Part shown: positions 54,957 through 63,992 of the stretch, piece by piece
Layout: every line of letters begins with the position of its first letter
Position numbering within the stretch: the first letter of the stretch is position 1
Assembly: GCF_900100605.1 (NCBI RefSeq)
Contig: NZ_FNCN01000002.1
Span: 136,091 to 200,090, forward strand
DNA length: 64,000 bases
From: Sinosporangium album
Lineage (GTDB): Bacteria; Actinomycetota; Actinomycetes; Streptosporangiales; Streptosporangiaceae
Direction: 5' to 3'
Program-made: the position numbers and the translations under genes
The notes under the pieces: model-generated
What the model was told of the DNA's origin: nothing
Database searches by the model: none
Seen by the model: the letters and a program-made list of their open reading frames with translations, nothing else

Positions 54957-55583
54957 ATGTATATACGCTCCGTGAACGTGGGGAAGGCGGTCGACGCGGA
55001 CTGGGCGGGCGAGCTCAAGCGGACGGCCATCGACAAGACCGCGGTGCTCGGCCGGGTCTGCGTGGGCGAGAACGGCCTTGAGGGCGACGAACGGGCGGAT
55101 CAGAAGAGACACGGCTCGCCCGATCAAGCGGTCTATGCCTACGCTCGTGAGGATTACGACTGGTGGGAGCGCGAGCTCGATCGTGAGCTGCGCGACGGAA
55201 GATTCGGGGAGAACCTCACCACCTCCGGCGTCGACCTCAACGCGGTCACGCTAGGTGAGTGTTGGCGTGTCGGCTCTGTGGTCCTTGAGGCGACCGGGCC
55301 GCGCGTGCCGTGTGCCGTCTTCCGCAACTGGCTCGACGAGCGGGCGTGGGTCAAGCGGTTCACGCAGGCGAGGCGTACGGGGGCGTATTTCAAGGTGGTA
55401 GATGAGGGCGACCTCGGCGTGGGCGACGAGATCAAGGTCCTGTCCGTCCCTTCAGACAGTGTGACGATCCGGGAGTCCTTCCTCGCCTATCACGGGGACA
55501 AAGACCTCCTGCGCAAGCTTCTTGCCTTTCCCGGACACGCCTCCAGGTGGGATCGGGTTGCCCAAAGAGTCCTGACGCCGTGA
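54957..55583 (+). CDS. MOSC domain protein
   Basis: 208 residues. The ATG has no Shine-Dalgarno but TAGCGT lies 8-13 nt upstream, so the mRNA may be leaderless. MOSC landmarks: GLEGDERADQKRHGSPDQAV, RFGENLTTSGVDLNAVTLGE, GSVVLEATGPRVPCAVFRNW. The conserved Cys of VPC is present, as in YiiM/MOSC molybdenum-cofactor-binding proteins that reduce N-hydroxylated compounds or carry sulfur. A C-terminal helical extension (RESFLAYHGDKDLLRKLLAF) is complete. Terminator follows. Confidence 0.88.
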   Translation: MYIRSVNVGKAVDADWAGELKRTAIDKTAVLGRVCVGENGLEGDERADQKRHGSPDQAVYAYAREDYDWWERELDRELRDGRFGENLTTSGVDLNAVTLGECWRVGSVVLEATGPRVPCAVFRNWLDERAWVKRFTQARRTGAYFKVVDEGDLGVGDEIKVLSVPSDSVTIRESFLAYHGDKDLLRKLLAFPGHASRWDRVAQRVLTP

Positions 55584-55622
55584 TGCCGAAAGCCCAGAAG
55601 ATCTCAGCACGCCCGCATGACG

Positions 55623-55660
55623 AAGCGGGGCCGGCTTCCCCGATGAGGCCGGCCCCGCTT
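55623..55660 (+). terminator. Terminator hairpin with T-run
   Basis: Perfect 13-bp arms (AAGCGGGGCCGGC / GCCGGCCCCGCTT) with a 12-nt loop and TTTTC after the stem; serves the MOSC gene and perhaps the converging chitinase gene. Confidence 0.88.
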
Positions 55661-55746
55661 TTCTCATGGCCCCGGCAGGAGGGGCCCGTGGCCGGAGCGG
55701 AAAGCTGGGTATCGACCCAGTACACCCACCTTCCCGCCCCGGTCGA

Positions 55747-57009
55747 TTACCTCAAGACGCGGTAAAGCGTCGAGGTGAGGGTGGCCTGGTCATCGTCCTG
55801 ATCGATCGACCACATCATGTATCCGCCGAGCTTCCGGTCCCTGATGTAGTGGGCCTTCTGCCGTACGGTGGACGCGTCGTCGTAGGACCAGAACACCCTG
55901 CCGTCATAGAGCCAGTGGGCGCCGGTGCGGTGGTCGCGGAAGCGCTTGCCGGGCAGCTTGATGAGGTTCTTGTAGTCGTCGCTACCGGGACTCCAGGTGG
56001 CGGGGGCGGGCTCGGTGGCGGTGTTGTAGAGGCCGTCGCCGCCGCCGGACAGGCCGGTCCAGCCCTGGCCGTAGGCCGGAATGCCGACCACGATCTTCTC
56101 GGCGGGGGCGCCGCGCCGCAGATAGTCGCGGACGGTCTGGTCGACGCTGTAGCGGATGGGGTTGGGATCGCGGGGGTCGGTGTAGAGGTTGCCGTTGTGC
56201 CCGGTTCGCCGTTCACCCGAGACGTGCAGGTCGTATCCCTGGATGGTGGCGTAGTCCATCAGTGAGAAGACCTTGCGTACCTCGAAGCCCGCGTCGATCT
56301 TGGCCGCCGCGGCCGGCAGGTAGGCGCTGATCAGCAGGTCGTCGTCGATGGCGTCGAGCTGGCGGCGCAGTTCGGCGACGAACAGCGTGAAGTTCCGCTT
56401 GTCCTCGGGACGGATGATGTTGCCGACCTCACCGTCGGAGCCGGGCCATTCCCAGTCGAGGTCGATGCCGTCGAAGACGCCCGCGGCGGCGCCGGGGGGA
56501 AGGCCGTCGACGTTGCCCTTGATCCACAGGTCGATGCAGGAGGAGGCGAGGGCGGCGCGGCTCTCGGCGGTGAGCACCGCGTCGGAGAAGTACTTGGAGC
56601 CGGTCCAGCCGCCGAGGGAGATGAGGGTCTTCAGGCCGGGATGCTTGGCCTTGAGCTTTTTGAGCTGGTTGAGGTTGCCCCGGAGCCCGGTGTCGCCGTC
56701 GGCGACGCCGTCGACGGACAGCTCCGCTGGGATGGGCCGCTGCCAGTCGGCCCAGGGGTCGGTCGCATAGCACTTGCCGGCCTGGTCGACGAAGCTGAAG
56801 GCGTAGTTGATGTGCGTGAGCTTCGCGGCGGCACCGGAGGTGTCCATGTTCTTCACATTGAAGTTGCGTCCGTAGACGCCCCAGTTGATGAAGTAGGCGA
56901 CTCTTCGGAAACGCTCGTCATCGTCGCGGTCGAATGTCTGGGCCTGGGCGGGAGCCGCGGACGCGACTAATCCCACCATGAGAGCAACGGCCAGGAGAAC
57001 TCTCTTCAC
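55747..57009 (-). CDS. Secreted glycoside hydrolase family 18 chitinase
   Basis: 420 residues from the GTG following GGAGAGG. Signal peptide 1-24 (VLLAVALMVGLVASAAPAQA). GH18 barrel: RRVAYFINWGVYGRNF, KTLISLGGWTGSKYFSD, catalytic DxxDxDxE in FDGIDLDWEWPGS, MDYATIQGYDLH, and GGYMMWSIDQDDD closing the barrel. No carbohydrate-binding or fibronectin module. Hydrolyses chitin to oligomers outside the cell. A palindrome in the AT-rich promoter may be its regulator site. Confidence 0.93.
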   Translation of the reverse strand: MKRVLLAVALMVGLVASAAPAQAQTFDRDDDERFRRVAYFINWGVYGRNFNVKNMDTSGAAAKLTHINYAFSFVDQAGKCYATDPWADWQRPIPAELSVDGVADGDTGLRGNLNQLKKLKAKHPGLKTLISLGGWTGSKYFSDAVLTAESRAALASSCIDLWIKGNVDGLPPGAAAGVFDGIDLDWEWPGSDGEVGNIIRPEDKRNFTLFVAELRRQLDAIDDDLLISAYLPAAAAKIDAGFEVRKVFSLMDYATIQGYDLHVSGERRTGHNGNLYTDPRDPNPIRYSVDQTVRDYLRRGAPAEKIVVGIPAYGQGWTGLSGGGDGLYNTATEPAPATWSPGSDDYKNLIKLPGKRFRDHRTGAHWLYDGRVFWSYDDASTVRQKAHYIRDRKLGGYMMWSIDQDDDQATLTSTLYRVLR

Positions 57010-57045
57010 GGGCCTCTCCAAACCACACGAATGCAGTTAACTTAT

Positions 57046-57058
57046 AGGAAAGTTTCCT
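57046..57058. promoter_or_regulatory. Palindrome in the chitinase promoter
   Basis: AGGAAA-G-TTTCCT, with a second AAGTTTCC half just upstream, 37 bp before the chitinase start codon. Not the DasR consensus as I know it; probably another regulator. Confidence 0.5.
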
Positions 57059-57133
57059 TTAAGTTTCCCCGGATCGTAGAGCGGTGTGATCGGCCCGTCA
57101 ATGGCATCCACCGCAAAGGTGCAGACTTGATAC

Positions 57134-58345
57134 GTGCCATCCAGACTCCCCGACGGTGACCCCGTGCCCCCATCAGGCGCCCTGCCCGCAGAAGCGACCG
57201 AGGCGCTCGGCGCGCGTCCCTTCGGCTTCTATGTCCACGTGCCGTTCTGCGTGACCCGCTGCGGCTACTGCGACTTCAACACCTACACCGCCTCCGAGCT
57301 GGGACCGGGCGCCTCCCACCGCGACTACGCGAGCACTGTGGCGCGGGAGGTACGGCTGGCGCGGCGCGTTCTCGGCGACGCCGACCTCCCGGTCGACACG
57401 GTGTTCTTCGGTGGAGGCACCCCAACTCTGCTCCCGGCAGCGGACCTGGCCGCGATCCTCAAGGTGATCGACACCGAGTTCGGCCTGGCCCCCGGCGCCG
57501 AGGTCACCACGGAGGCCAACCCCGAGTCCGTCGACGAGGCGTACCTCGCCGCGCTGGCGGAGGGCGGGTTCACCAGGATGAGCTTCGGCATGCAGAGCGC
57601 CCGCTCGCACGTGCTCGCGCTGCTCGACCGGCAGCACACGCCCGGAAGGGCCGTCGCGGCGGTGGCCGAGGCCCGCCGCGCGGGGTTTCGGCACGTCAAC
57701 CTGGATCTGATCTACGGCACGCCGGGGGAGTCGGATGACGACTGGCGGTCATCCCTGGAGACGGCGGTCGAAGCGGGGCCGGACCACGTGTCGGCCTATT
57801 CACTGATCGTGGAGGAGGGCACCCGCCTCGCCAGCCGCATCCGCCGGGGCGAGCTGCCCATGCCCGACGACGACGTGGCGGCCGACCGCTACCTCATGGC
57901 CGAGGAACTGCTGGAGAAGGCGGGTTTCTCCTGGTACGAGATCTCCAACTGGGCGACGGGCGAGCAGGCGCGCTGCCGCCACAACCTGCTCTACTGGCAC
58001 GGGGGCGACTGGTGGGGGGCCGGCCCAGGTGCCCACAGTCACGTCGGCGGCACCCGTTGGTGGAATGTGAAACATCCCGCGGCCTACGCCGCACGTCTCG
58101 CCGAGGGGGCGTCGCCGGCCCACGCCAGGGAGGTTCTGTCCGCCGACGACCGCGCCATCGAGCGGCTCATGCTCGAACTACGGCTGTCCTCGGGTTTCCC
58201 GCTCGCGGAGGTCGCCAGGCCCGCGGAGGCCGACCGGGCGCTCGCGGAAGGGCTGCTGGAGCCCGTGCCGTACGGCGAGGGCCTGGCAGTGCTGACCTTG
58301 CGGGGCCGACTGCTGGCCGATGCCGTGATCCGGGACCTGACCTGA
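57134..58345 (+). CDS. hemW: Radical SAM heme chaperone HemW
   Basis: 403 residues from a GTG. Radical-SAM motif C39-x3-C43-x2-C46 (FCVTRCGYCDFN); the fourth Cys of true HemN is replaced, as in HemW. GGGTPTLLP, RMSFGMQSARSHVLALLDRQ, NLDLIYGTPGESDDDW, and the C-terminal RHNLLYWHGGDWWGAGPGAH. It inserts or traffics heme and is not a coproporphyrinogen oxidase. Normally directly after lepA; here a MOSC gene and a chitinase gene lie between. Confidence 0.93.
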   Translation: MPSRLPDGDPVPPSGALPAEATEALGARPFGFYVHVPFCVTRCGYCDFNTYTASELGPGASHRDYASTVAREVRLARRVLGDADLPVDTVFFGGGTPTLLPAADLAAILKVIDTEFGLAPGAEVTTEANPESVDEAYLAALAEGGFTRMSFGMQSARSHVLALLDRQHTPGRAVAAVAEARRAGFRHVNLDLIYGTPGESDDDWRSSLETAVEAGPDHVSAYSLIVEEGTRLASRIRRGELPMPDDDVAADRYLMAEELLEKAGFSWYEISNWATGEQARCRHNLLYWHGGDWWGAGPGAHSHVGGTRWWNVKHPAAYAARLAEGASPAHAREVLSADDRAIERLMLELRLSSGFPLAEVARPAEADRALAEGLLEPVPYGEGLAVLTLRGRLLADAVIRDLT

Positions 58346-58365
58346 TCCGCCGATCGCGCAAGACA

Positions 58366-58390
58366 CCGCGCCGCCCCTGCGGCGGCGCGG
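58366..58390 (+). terminator. Terminator hairpin after hemW
   Basis: Perfect 10-bp arms CCGCGCCGCC / GGCGGCGCGG with a 5-nt loop, 20 bp after the stop codon. Confidence 0.7.
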
Positions 58391-58400
58391 CCTTTCGAAA

Positions 58401-58475
58401 GTGCGGCCTCCGGGAGTGCGGCCTCCGGGAGTGCGGCCTCCGGGAGTGCGGCCTCCGGGAGTGCGGCCTCCGGCG
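58401..58475. repeat. 15-bp tandem repeat, five copies
   Basis: Five head-to-tail copies of GTGCGGCCTCCGGGA, the last with two changes, between the converging hemW and DUF4870-like genes. It ends 8 bp from the stop codon of the latter. Confidence 0.95.
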
Positions 58476-58482
58476 GAGGAAC

Positions 58483-59022
58483 TCACCTGACCAGGCGGAG
58501 GGTGAGAGGGTAGCGGAAATTCTGCCCCTTGCTCGCCGACACGGCACCGACGATGCCGACCACCAGCGCGTAGATCCAGAGGACCACTGGGAGGAGGAAT
58601 GGGGTCCACGACAGGGCCATCAGAAGCATGGTGACGGCGAAGAACATCGACGCCACGATGAGCACCGACATGGTGATCCAGAAATTCAGGGATTCGGCGG
58701 CCTGGTCTCTGGCATAGGGCGCGTGCTCCCGCTTGGTGACGTAGATGATGAGTGCCCCGACAAAGCCGAACGGCCACAGGATCAGGTTGGCGAGGCCGCT
58801 GAGGTGCGCCAACACCGCCATCGTGGAGTCGTCGCTGCGGGGCCTGGGCCCATAACGCCCCGGCGCGTAGCGTTCGACCGGCATGCCGTACCCCGGCGTT
58901 CCATAGCCGTATGCAGGGCCGTAGCCGGAGTATCGCCCCGCTTTGGGCGGCGGAGGATGGGCGGCGCGCGGATAGTCCCCAAGCGGAGGCGGGCTGCCGG
59001 CTTCCCGTGGATAGTGGCTCAT
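58483..59022 (-). CDS. DUF4870-type membrane protein
   Basis: 179 residues. A Pro/Tyr/Gly-rich cytoplasmic N-terminus (GYGPAYGYGTPGYG) and then the DUF4870 domain: DDSTMAVLAHLSGLANLILW, YVTKREHAPYARDQAAESLN, FWITMSVLIVASMFF and LVVGIVGAVSASKGQNFRYP, giving three to four membrane helices. Function unknown; the domain is Tic20-like. Likely the last gene of a leftward operon with the DUF3097 gene and the two-helix Pro-rich gene. Confidence 0.85.
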   Translation of the reverse strand: MSHYPREAGSPPPLGDYPRAAHPPPPKAGRYSGYGPAYGYGTPGYGMPVERYAPGRYGPRPRSDDSTMAVLAHLSGLANLILWPFGFVGALIIYVTKREHAPYARDQAAESLNFWITMSVLIVASMFFAVTMLLMALSWTPFLLPVVLWIYALVVGIVGAVSASKGQNFRYPLTLRLVR

Positions 59023-59043
59023 GATGTCCCCCTGTGTGGCGGG

Positions 59044-59874
59044 CTATCGCTCCATGTCCCCGGCGTCCCCGGCGGTCACGAAGTCGATCAGCTCTTCGAC
59101 CCTGCCCAGAAGCGTCGGTTCCAGGTCGGCGTAGGTCGAGACCGAGCCGAGGATGCGACGCCAGGCATCTGCTGGGTCTATCCCCCAGCCGAGGGCCCGG
59201 ATCACCCCTTCCTTCCAGGGAATCCCTTTATGCACGTGTGGCCATTCGGGAAAGCCCAGAACGGACGGCTTCACGGCCTGCCAGATGTCCACGAAGGGAT
59301 GTCCGACGATCAGCACATGAGGGGAGGCCGCCACCTGCGCGGCGAGACGGCTCTCCTTGGAGCCGGGCACCAGGTGATCGACCAGCACACCCAGCCTGCG
59401 ACCGGGGCCCGGTTCGAACTCGGCGACGACGTCGGGTAGATCGTCCACACCCGCGAGGTATTCCACGACCACGCCCTCGACGCGGAGGTCGTGACCCCAG
59501 ATCTTCTCCACCAAGGCCGCATCGTGCACGCCTTCCACATAAATGCGGCTCTCCTTGGCCACACGGGCACGTAGCCCCTGGACGGCGATCGACCCCGAGG
59601 CGCTGCGCCGCGCCGCGGCCTTCGGGACCGCGGCGGGACGCACCAGAGTCACGGCCTTCCCCTCAAGCAGGAAACCCGCGGGTACGAGGGGAAACAGCCG
59701 CCGCCGCCCGAAGCGGTCCTCCAACGTGACGGCCTCCTTGTCGCAGGCGACCACCGCGCCGCAGAAACCGCCGTCCGCGTCTTCCACCACCAGGCCGGGG
59801 TCGGCGGCAACCTCGGGAATCGCGACCTTCTTAGGCCGCCGCCAATCGCCTGACAGGACATCTCGCCCGTACAT
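59044..59874 (-). CDS. DUF3097 family protein
   Basis: 276 residues from the ATG (MYGRDVLSGDWRR); an upstream TTG adds six residues. TAGCGT 10-15 nt upstream and no Shine-Dalgarno suggest a leaderless mRNA. Conserved blocks: RIYVEGVHDAALVEKIWGHD, GVVVEYLAGVDDLPDVVAEF, LGVLVDHLVPGSKESRLA, HPFVDIWQAVKPSVLGF. The EGxxD and DHLVPGSKE motifs resemble Toprim-like metal sites. Almost universal in actinobacteria beside hrcA/dnaJ; its function is not known. Confidence 0.85.
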   Translation of the reverse strand: MYGRDVLSGDWRRPKKVAIPEVAADPGLVVEDADGGFCGAVVACDKEAVTLEDRFGRRRLFPLVPAGFLLEGKAVTLVRPAAVPKAAARRSASGSIAVQGLRARVAKESRIYVEGVHDAALVEKIWGHDLRVEGVVVEYLAGVDDLPDVVAEFEPGPGRRLGVLVDHLVPGSKESRLAAQVAASPHVLIVGHPFVDIWQAVKPSVLGFPEWPHVHKGIPWKEGVIRALGWGIDPADAWRRILGSVSTYADLEPTLLGRVEELIDFVTAGDAGDMER

Positions 59875-59901
59875 ATCCCGGCACGCTAGCAAAAGCAGCG
59901 A

Positions 59902-60927
59902 TCAACCACCCGGATGCCAGCCTGCCGCCAGCCTCTTCTTGAACAAGCTGCGCCGTACGAGGATGACGATGGTGACGATGACCGCCGCGATGAACCCCAA
60001 GCTGGGAAGGCCGATCAGCAGCAGCCCGCCCTCCACCAGGCTCTGGGTCGCCCCCGGGGTCGTGATGGTGCGTCCCACACCGAAGACCGTGCTCGCGGCC
60101 TGGTCCGACCGGCAGTTGATCTGGTAGTCCCCGGGCTGCTTCACCCCGATCTCCAGGACGAGCTCCCAGTCGGGATACGCCTGCGGCACGGTCGGCTTGA
60201 ACAGCGCCGGCTTCTCCGGCCCGGGCCCCCCGCTGATGTCGCAGTCGAACCTGGCGCCCTGCGGGCCGCTCACATAGATCGCCGGCCCCCGGTCGGGATC
60301 CAGCGTCACCGTGCGCGTCTCCCCGGACTGGAACTGCGTCGTCGGCAGAATGTCGCTGAAGTCGGTCTCAACGCGGGAGGCGAACGTGACCAGGCCGACC
60401 ACCACGGTCACCAGGAAGAAGATCCAGCCCACCGCGATCCAGCGCCGCTTCGGCCGGATCAGCTTGCGGTCGTACGGCACAGGCCCGCCATAGCCCGGCC
60501 CGTAACCCGGCATGCCGTACGGCGGAGCCCCGAAGCCGCCGCCGTGCGGCGGCCCGCCCGCGAAGCCCGGCCCCGGCGGAGCCCCGAACGGGTGGCCGCC
60601 CTGCGGCGGCGGGCCGTACGGCGGGCCCATCGGCGGGCCGGTCGGCGGGCCGGTCGGTGGGCCGGTCGGCGGACCCATGGGAGGGCCTTGAGGATGGCCG
60701 CCCTGCGGCCCGGGGCCGGGGAACGGCCCCTGAGAGGGCGCCGAGGGCGGCGGGCCTGTTGAGGCTGAAGGAGAGGAAGACGGAGAAGAGGACGGCGAAG
60801 AGGACGGAGAGACGAACGGGGAGGGCGAGGCGGGGGCTTGCCCCACCGGGTCGTAGGGTCGGCTTGGAGGAGCCGGCCGCGACACCCGTGTGGTGTCTTC
60901 GTCCGCGGGCTCATTCCTGTCTGTCAT
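59902..60927 (-). CDS. Proline-rich membrane protein with two helices and an extracytoplasmic domain
   Basis: Not recognised by name. 341 residues. N-terminal 160 residues are disordered: Ser/Pro (SPSSSPSSSPSSSPSAS), then GPP[T/M] repeats and PYGMPGYGPGYGG. TM1 about 172-193 (WIAVGWIFFLVTVVVGLVTF), an extracytoplasmic beta domain of about 110 residues with two Cys (FDCDISGGPG, DYQINCRSDQ) likely forming a disulfide, TM2 near 297-323, and a short basic tail. First gene of the leftward unit divergent from hrcA. Confidence 0.7.
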   Translation of the reverse strand: MTDRNEPADEDTTRVSRPAPPSRPYDPVGQAPASPSPFVSPSSSPSSSPSSSPSASTGPPPSAPSQGPFPGPGPQGGHPQGPPMGPPTGPPTGPPTGPPMGPPYGPPPQGGHPFGAPPGPGFAGGPPHGGGFGAPPYGMPGYGPGYGGPVPYDRKLIRPKRRWIAVGWIFFLVTVVVGLVTFASRVETDFSDILPTTQFQSGETRTVTLDPDRGPAIYVSGPQGARFDCDISGGPGPEKPALFKPTVPQAYPDWELVLEIGVKQPGDYQINCRSDQAASTVFGVGRTITTPGATQSLVEGGLLLIGLPSLGFIAAVIVTIVILVRRSLFKKRLAAGWHPGG

Positions 60928-61040
60928 GTCCGGCAGTCTGACGCCTTGGCGTCGCCCTCGGGTAGCGGCGCGACTGACACACCCTTGAGTGGGGCCACTC
61001 AGCGACGTGTTATCGCACGCCGCGGGCGAGAGCCGTACAC

Positions 61041-61067
61041 TTGGCACTCGGGAACACCGAGTGCCAG
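61041..61067. promoter_or_regulatory. CIRCE element (HrcA operator)
   Basis: TTGGCACTC-N9-GAGTGCCAG, matching the CIRCE consensus TTAGCACTC-N9-GAGTGCTAA with one change per arm that keeps the dyad. It lies 45 bp before the hrcA start codon, so hrcA-dnaJ-rsmE should be autorepressed by HrcA. Confidence 0.92.
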
Positions 61068-61111
61068 GCAGCGCGTTTCCCGGTGTGGCGCGAGGCAAGG
61101 AGGTGAGCACG

Positions 61112-62119
61112 TTGGTCGACGACCGCAAGCTGGCCGTGCTCAGGGCCATTGTCGAGGACTACGTCTCCGCCGGCGAGCCGGTGGGTTCGAAGGCATTGGT
61201 CGACCGCCACAATCTCGGTGTGTCGCCCGCGACCATCCGAAACGACATGGCCGTGCTAGAGGAACAGGGTTACATCACGCAACCGCACACCAGTGCGGGG
61301 CGTGTGCCGACCGACAAGGGATATCGGCTGTTCGTTGACAAGCTGTCGCAGATCAAGCCGATGTCGGGCGCCGAGCGCCGCGCGATCGAGACGTTCCTGG
61401 CGGGTGCGGTCGACCTCGACGACGTGGTCATGCGCACGGTGCGGCTGCTCGCCCAGCTCACCCGACAGGTCGCGGTCGTGCAATATCCCACCATGAGCAG
61501 CTCGACGGTGCGTCACGTCGAGATCGTTCCGCTCTCCGAGCACCGCGTGATGCTGGTGCTCATCACCAACACCGGACGGGTGGACCAGCGGGTCATCGAG
61601 CTGCCGCACGTGGTCGACGAGGCCCGTGTGGCGCACATCCGGGCCGTGCTGAACGCCGCCCTCGACGGTTGCGGCCTCAACCGGGTGCCCGAGATGGTCG
61701 CGGACCTGCCCGAGCGCCTCCCCGAGGAGGACCGCCCGGCCGCGGCTACCATTCTGTCCGTCTTGCTGGAGACGCTCGTCGACAGACATGATGAGAAGAT
61801 TGTCTTTGCCGGGGCCGCCAACCTGGCGGCGCCCGATTTCACGGTCGGTCTGCGTGATGTCCTGGAGGCGCTTGAGGAGCAGGTGGTCCTGATGCGCCTG
61901 CTGGGAGACGCCTCGGACATGGCTGCCATCACCGTGCGGATCGGCTCGGAGAACCCTTACCTGCAGGGCACGTCCATCGTGGCCGCGGGATACGGGTCAG
62001 GCGACAAACCCCTCGCGCGCCTCGGCGTTCTCGGGCCGACGCGCATGGACTATCCGGTCACGATGGGAGCGGTGCGGGCAGTGGCACGCTACGTCAGCCA
62101 GATCCTGGCTGCTTCATAA
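61112..62119 (+). CDS. hrcA: Heat-inducible transcription repressor HrcA
   Basis: 335 residues from a TTG, chosen because AAGGAGG lies 8 nt upstream; the in-frame GTG three codons earlier overlaps that signal. Winged-helix domain ([60 protein letters not shown]) and GAF-like HrcA domain ([39 protein letters not shown]). Represses chaperone genes through CIRCE. 11 bp before dnaJ. Confidence 0.95.
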   Translation: MVDDRKLAVLRAIVEDYVSAGEPVGSKALVDRHNLGVSPATIRNDMAVLEEQGYITQPHTSAGRVPTDKGYRLFVDKLSQIKPMSGAERRAIETFLAGAVDLDDVVMRTVRLLAQLTRQVAVVQYPTMSSSTVRHVEIVPLSEHRVMLVLITNTGRVDQRVIELPHVVDEARVAHIRAVLNAALDGCGLNRVPEMVADLPERLPEEDRPAAATILSVLLETLVDRHDEKIVFAGAANLAAPDFTVGLRDVLEALEEQVVLMRLLGDASDMAAITVRIGSENPYLQGTSIVAAGYGSGDKPLARLGVLGPTRMDYPVTMGAVRAVARYVSQILAAS

Positions 62120-62130
62120 GAGGGCTATAG

Positions 62131-63264
62131 GTGGCTAAGAGCGATTACTACGGCACCCTCGGGGTGCGCCGTGACGCGACTCCGGAAGAGATCAAGAAGG
62201 CTTATCGCCGTCTGGCCCGTGAGCTGCATCCGGATGTGAATCCCGATCCCGAGACGCAGGAGCGCTTCAAGGAGATCACGCAGGCCTACGAGGTCCTGTC
62301 CGATCCGAACAAGCGCCAGATGTACGACCTCGGAGGCGACCCCTTCGGCGGCGCCGCCGCCGCCGCGGGCGGATTCGGCGCGGGCTTCCCGTTCAGCGAC
62401 ATCATGGACGCCTTCTTCGGCTCCGCCGGGGCCACCCGCGGCCCGAGGTCGCGTGCCCGGCGTGGGCGCAACGCCACCATCCGGGTCGAACTCGACCTCA
62501 AGGAGTCGGCGTTCGGCGCGACCCGCGAGCTGGTCGTCGACACGGCCGTGCTGTGCGAGGTCTGCCACGGATCCGGCGGCGCCCCGGGCACCCACCCCGA
62601 CACCTGTGACATCTGCCACGGTCGCGGCGAGGTCTCCCAGGTGACCCGCTCGTTCCTCGGCAACGTCATGACGTCGCGGCCCTGCCCCCAGTGCGGCGGC
62701 TACGGCACGATCATCCGTCACCCCTGCCAGGAGTGCTCGGGCGACGGGCGCGTGCGCACCCGCCGCACGATCAAGGTGCGCATCCCGGCCGGCGTGGAGG
62801 ACGGCACGCACATCCAGCTCGCCGGCGAGGGCGAGGTCGGCCCCGGCGGCGGCCCGCCCGGCGACCTGTTCCTGGAGATCGCCGAGAAGCCGCACGAGAT
62901 CTTCGAACGGCGCGGTGACGACCTGCACTGCACCGTCCAGATCCCGATGACGGCCGCGGCGCTCGGCACCATCCTCACGGTGGAGACACTCGACGGCAAC
63001 GAGGAGATCGACGTACGGCCCGCCACGCAGTCCGGCCAGGTCATCCCGCTGTACGGCAGGGGCGTGCAGCGCCTCAACGAGAACGGCCGGGGCGACCTGC
63101 TGATCCACGTCAACGTCGAGACCCCCGCCAAGCTCGACCCGCCGCAGGAGGAGCTCCTGCGCGAGCTCGCCAAGCTGCGGGGTGAGGAGCGCCCGCCCGG
63201 CAAGTTCGCCCCCGGCCAGCAGGGCTTCTTCTCCAGGCTGCGCGACGCCTTCAACGGCCGATGA
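62131..63264 (+). CDS. dnaJ: Chaperone DnaJ
   Basis: 377 residues from a GTG. J domain with HPD at 33-35 ([10 protein letters not shown]), Gly/Phe-rich linker, four zinc-finger CxxCxGxG-type repeats ([32 protein letters not shown]), and substrate-binding beta domains. Co-chaperone of DnaK. This hrcA-linked copy is the DnaJ2-type of actinobacteria; another dnaJ normally lies with dnaK elsewhere. Stop overlaps rsmE (ATGA). Confidence 0.96.
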   Translation: MAKSDYYGTLGVRRDATPEEIKKAYRRLARELHPDVNPDPETQERFKEITQAYEVLSDPNKRQMYDLGGDPFGGAAAAAGGFGAGFPFSDIMDAFFGSAGATRGPRSRARRGRNATIRVELDLKESAFGATRELVVDTAVLCEVCHGSGGAPGTHPDTCDICHGRGEVSQVTRSFLGNVMTSRPCPQCGGYGTIIRHPCQECSGDGRVRTRRTIKVRIPAGVEDGTHIQLAGEGEVGPGGGPPGDLFLEIAEKPHEIFERRGDDLHCTVQIPMTAAALGTILTVETLDGNEEIDVRPATQSGQVIPLYGRGVQRLNENGRGDLLIHVNVETPAKLDPPQEELLRELAKLRGEERPPGKFAPGQQGFFSRLRDAFNGR

Positions 63265-63992
63265 CCGCTCCGGTCTTCCTGGCCGGGCGCGACGAGTTCG
63301 CCAAGAACTCCTTCGTGCTGGGCGGCCCCGAAGGACGCCACGCCGCCGCCGTGCGGCGGCTCCGGGTGGGGGAGCGCCTCGACCTCACCGACGGTCGGGG
63401 CGCTGTCGCCGAATGCACGGTGGGCGCGGTCGCCAAGGACTCCCTCACGGTGGAGGTGCTGCGCCGCTACGAGGTGCCCGCGCCGCAGCCGCGCCTGATC
63501 GTGGTCCAGGGGCTGCCGAAGGGCGACCGGGGCGAACTCGCCGTCGAGATGATGACCGAGGCCGGAGTCGACGTGATCGTGCCGTGGGCGGCGTCCCGGT
63601 GCGTCGCCAAGTGGCAGGGCGATCGGGCGGCGAAGGGGCTCGCCCGGTGGAGGTCGGCTGCCAGGGAGGCCGCCAAGCAGTCCCGCGGCTTCTGGATGCC
63701 GGAGGTCGCGGAACAGGCCACCACGGCCGACGTGGCGGCGATGCTGGCCGGCGCGGCGCGTGCCGTCGTCCTACACGAGGAGGCCGCCGTGCCGCTGTCC
63801 GGGCTTGAGCTGCCCGACAGCGGGGACGTGGTGGTCGTGGTCGGCCCGGAGGGCGGAGTCAGCGACGACGAGCTCGACAGGTTCAGGGAGGCGGGAGCCG
63901 TACCCTCGCTTCTCGGGCCCACCGTGCTGCGCACGTCGACCGCGGGCGTCGCGGCGGTGGCCGTGCTGCAGACGCGCACCGGCCGCTGGTAG
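63261..63992 (+). CDS. rsmE: 16S rRNA (uracil1498-N3)-methyltransferase RsmE
   Basis: 243 residues, complete. N-terminal PUA-like domain ([20 protein letters not shown]) and C-terminal SPOUT knot: [60 protein letters not shown] and [20 protein letters not shown], which bind SAM. Coupled to dnaJ by an ATGA overlap, the standard actinobacterial order. Confidence 0.95.
   Translation: MTAPVFLAGRDEFAKNSFVLGGPEGRHAAAVRRLRVGERLDLTDGRGAVAECTVGAVAKDSLTVEVLRRYEVPAPQPRLIVVQGLPKGDRGELAVEMMTEAGVDVIVPWAASRCVAKWQGDRAAKGLARWRSAAREAAKQSRGFWMPEVAEQATTADVAAMLAGAARAVVLHEEAAVPLSGLELPDSGDVVVVVGPEGGVSDDELDRFREAGAVPSLLGPTVLRTSTAGVAAVAVLQTRTGRW

Noticed and set aside
57134-58345. Oxygen-independent coproporphyrinogen III oxidase HemN
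   Set aside because: The motif is CxxxCxxC followed by DFN without HemN's extra cysteine; the features and locus fit HemW.
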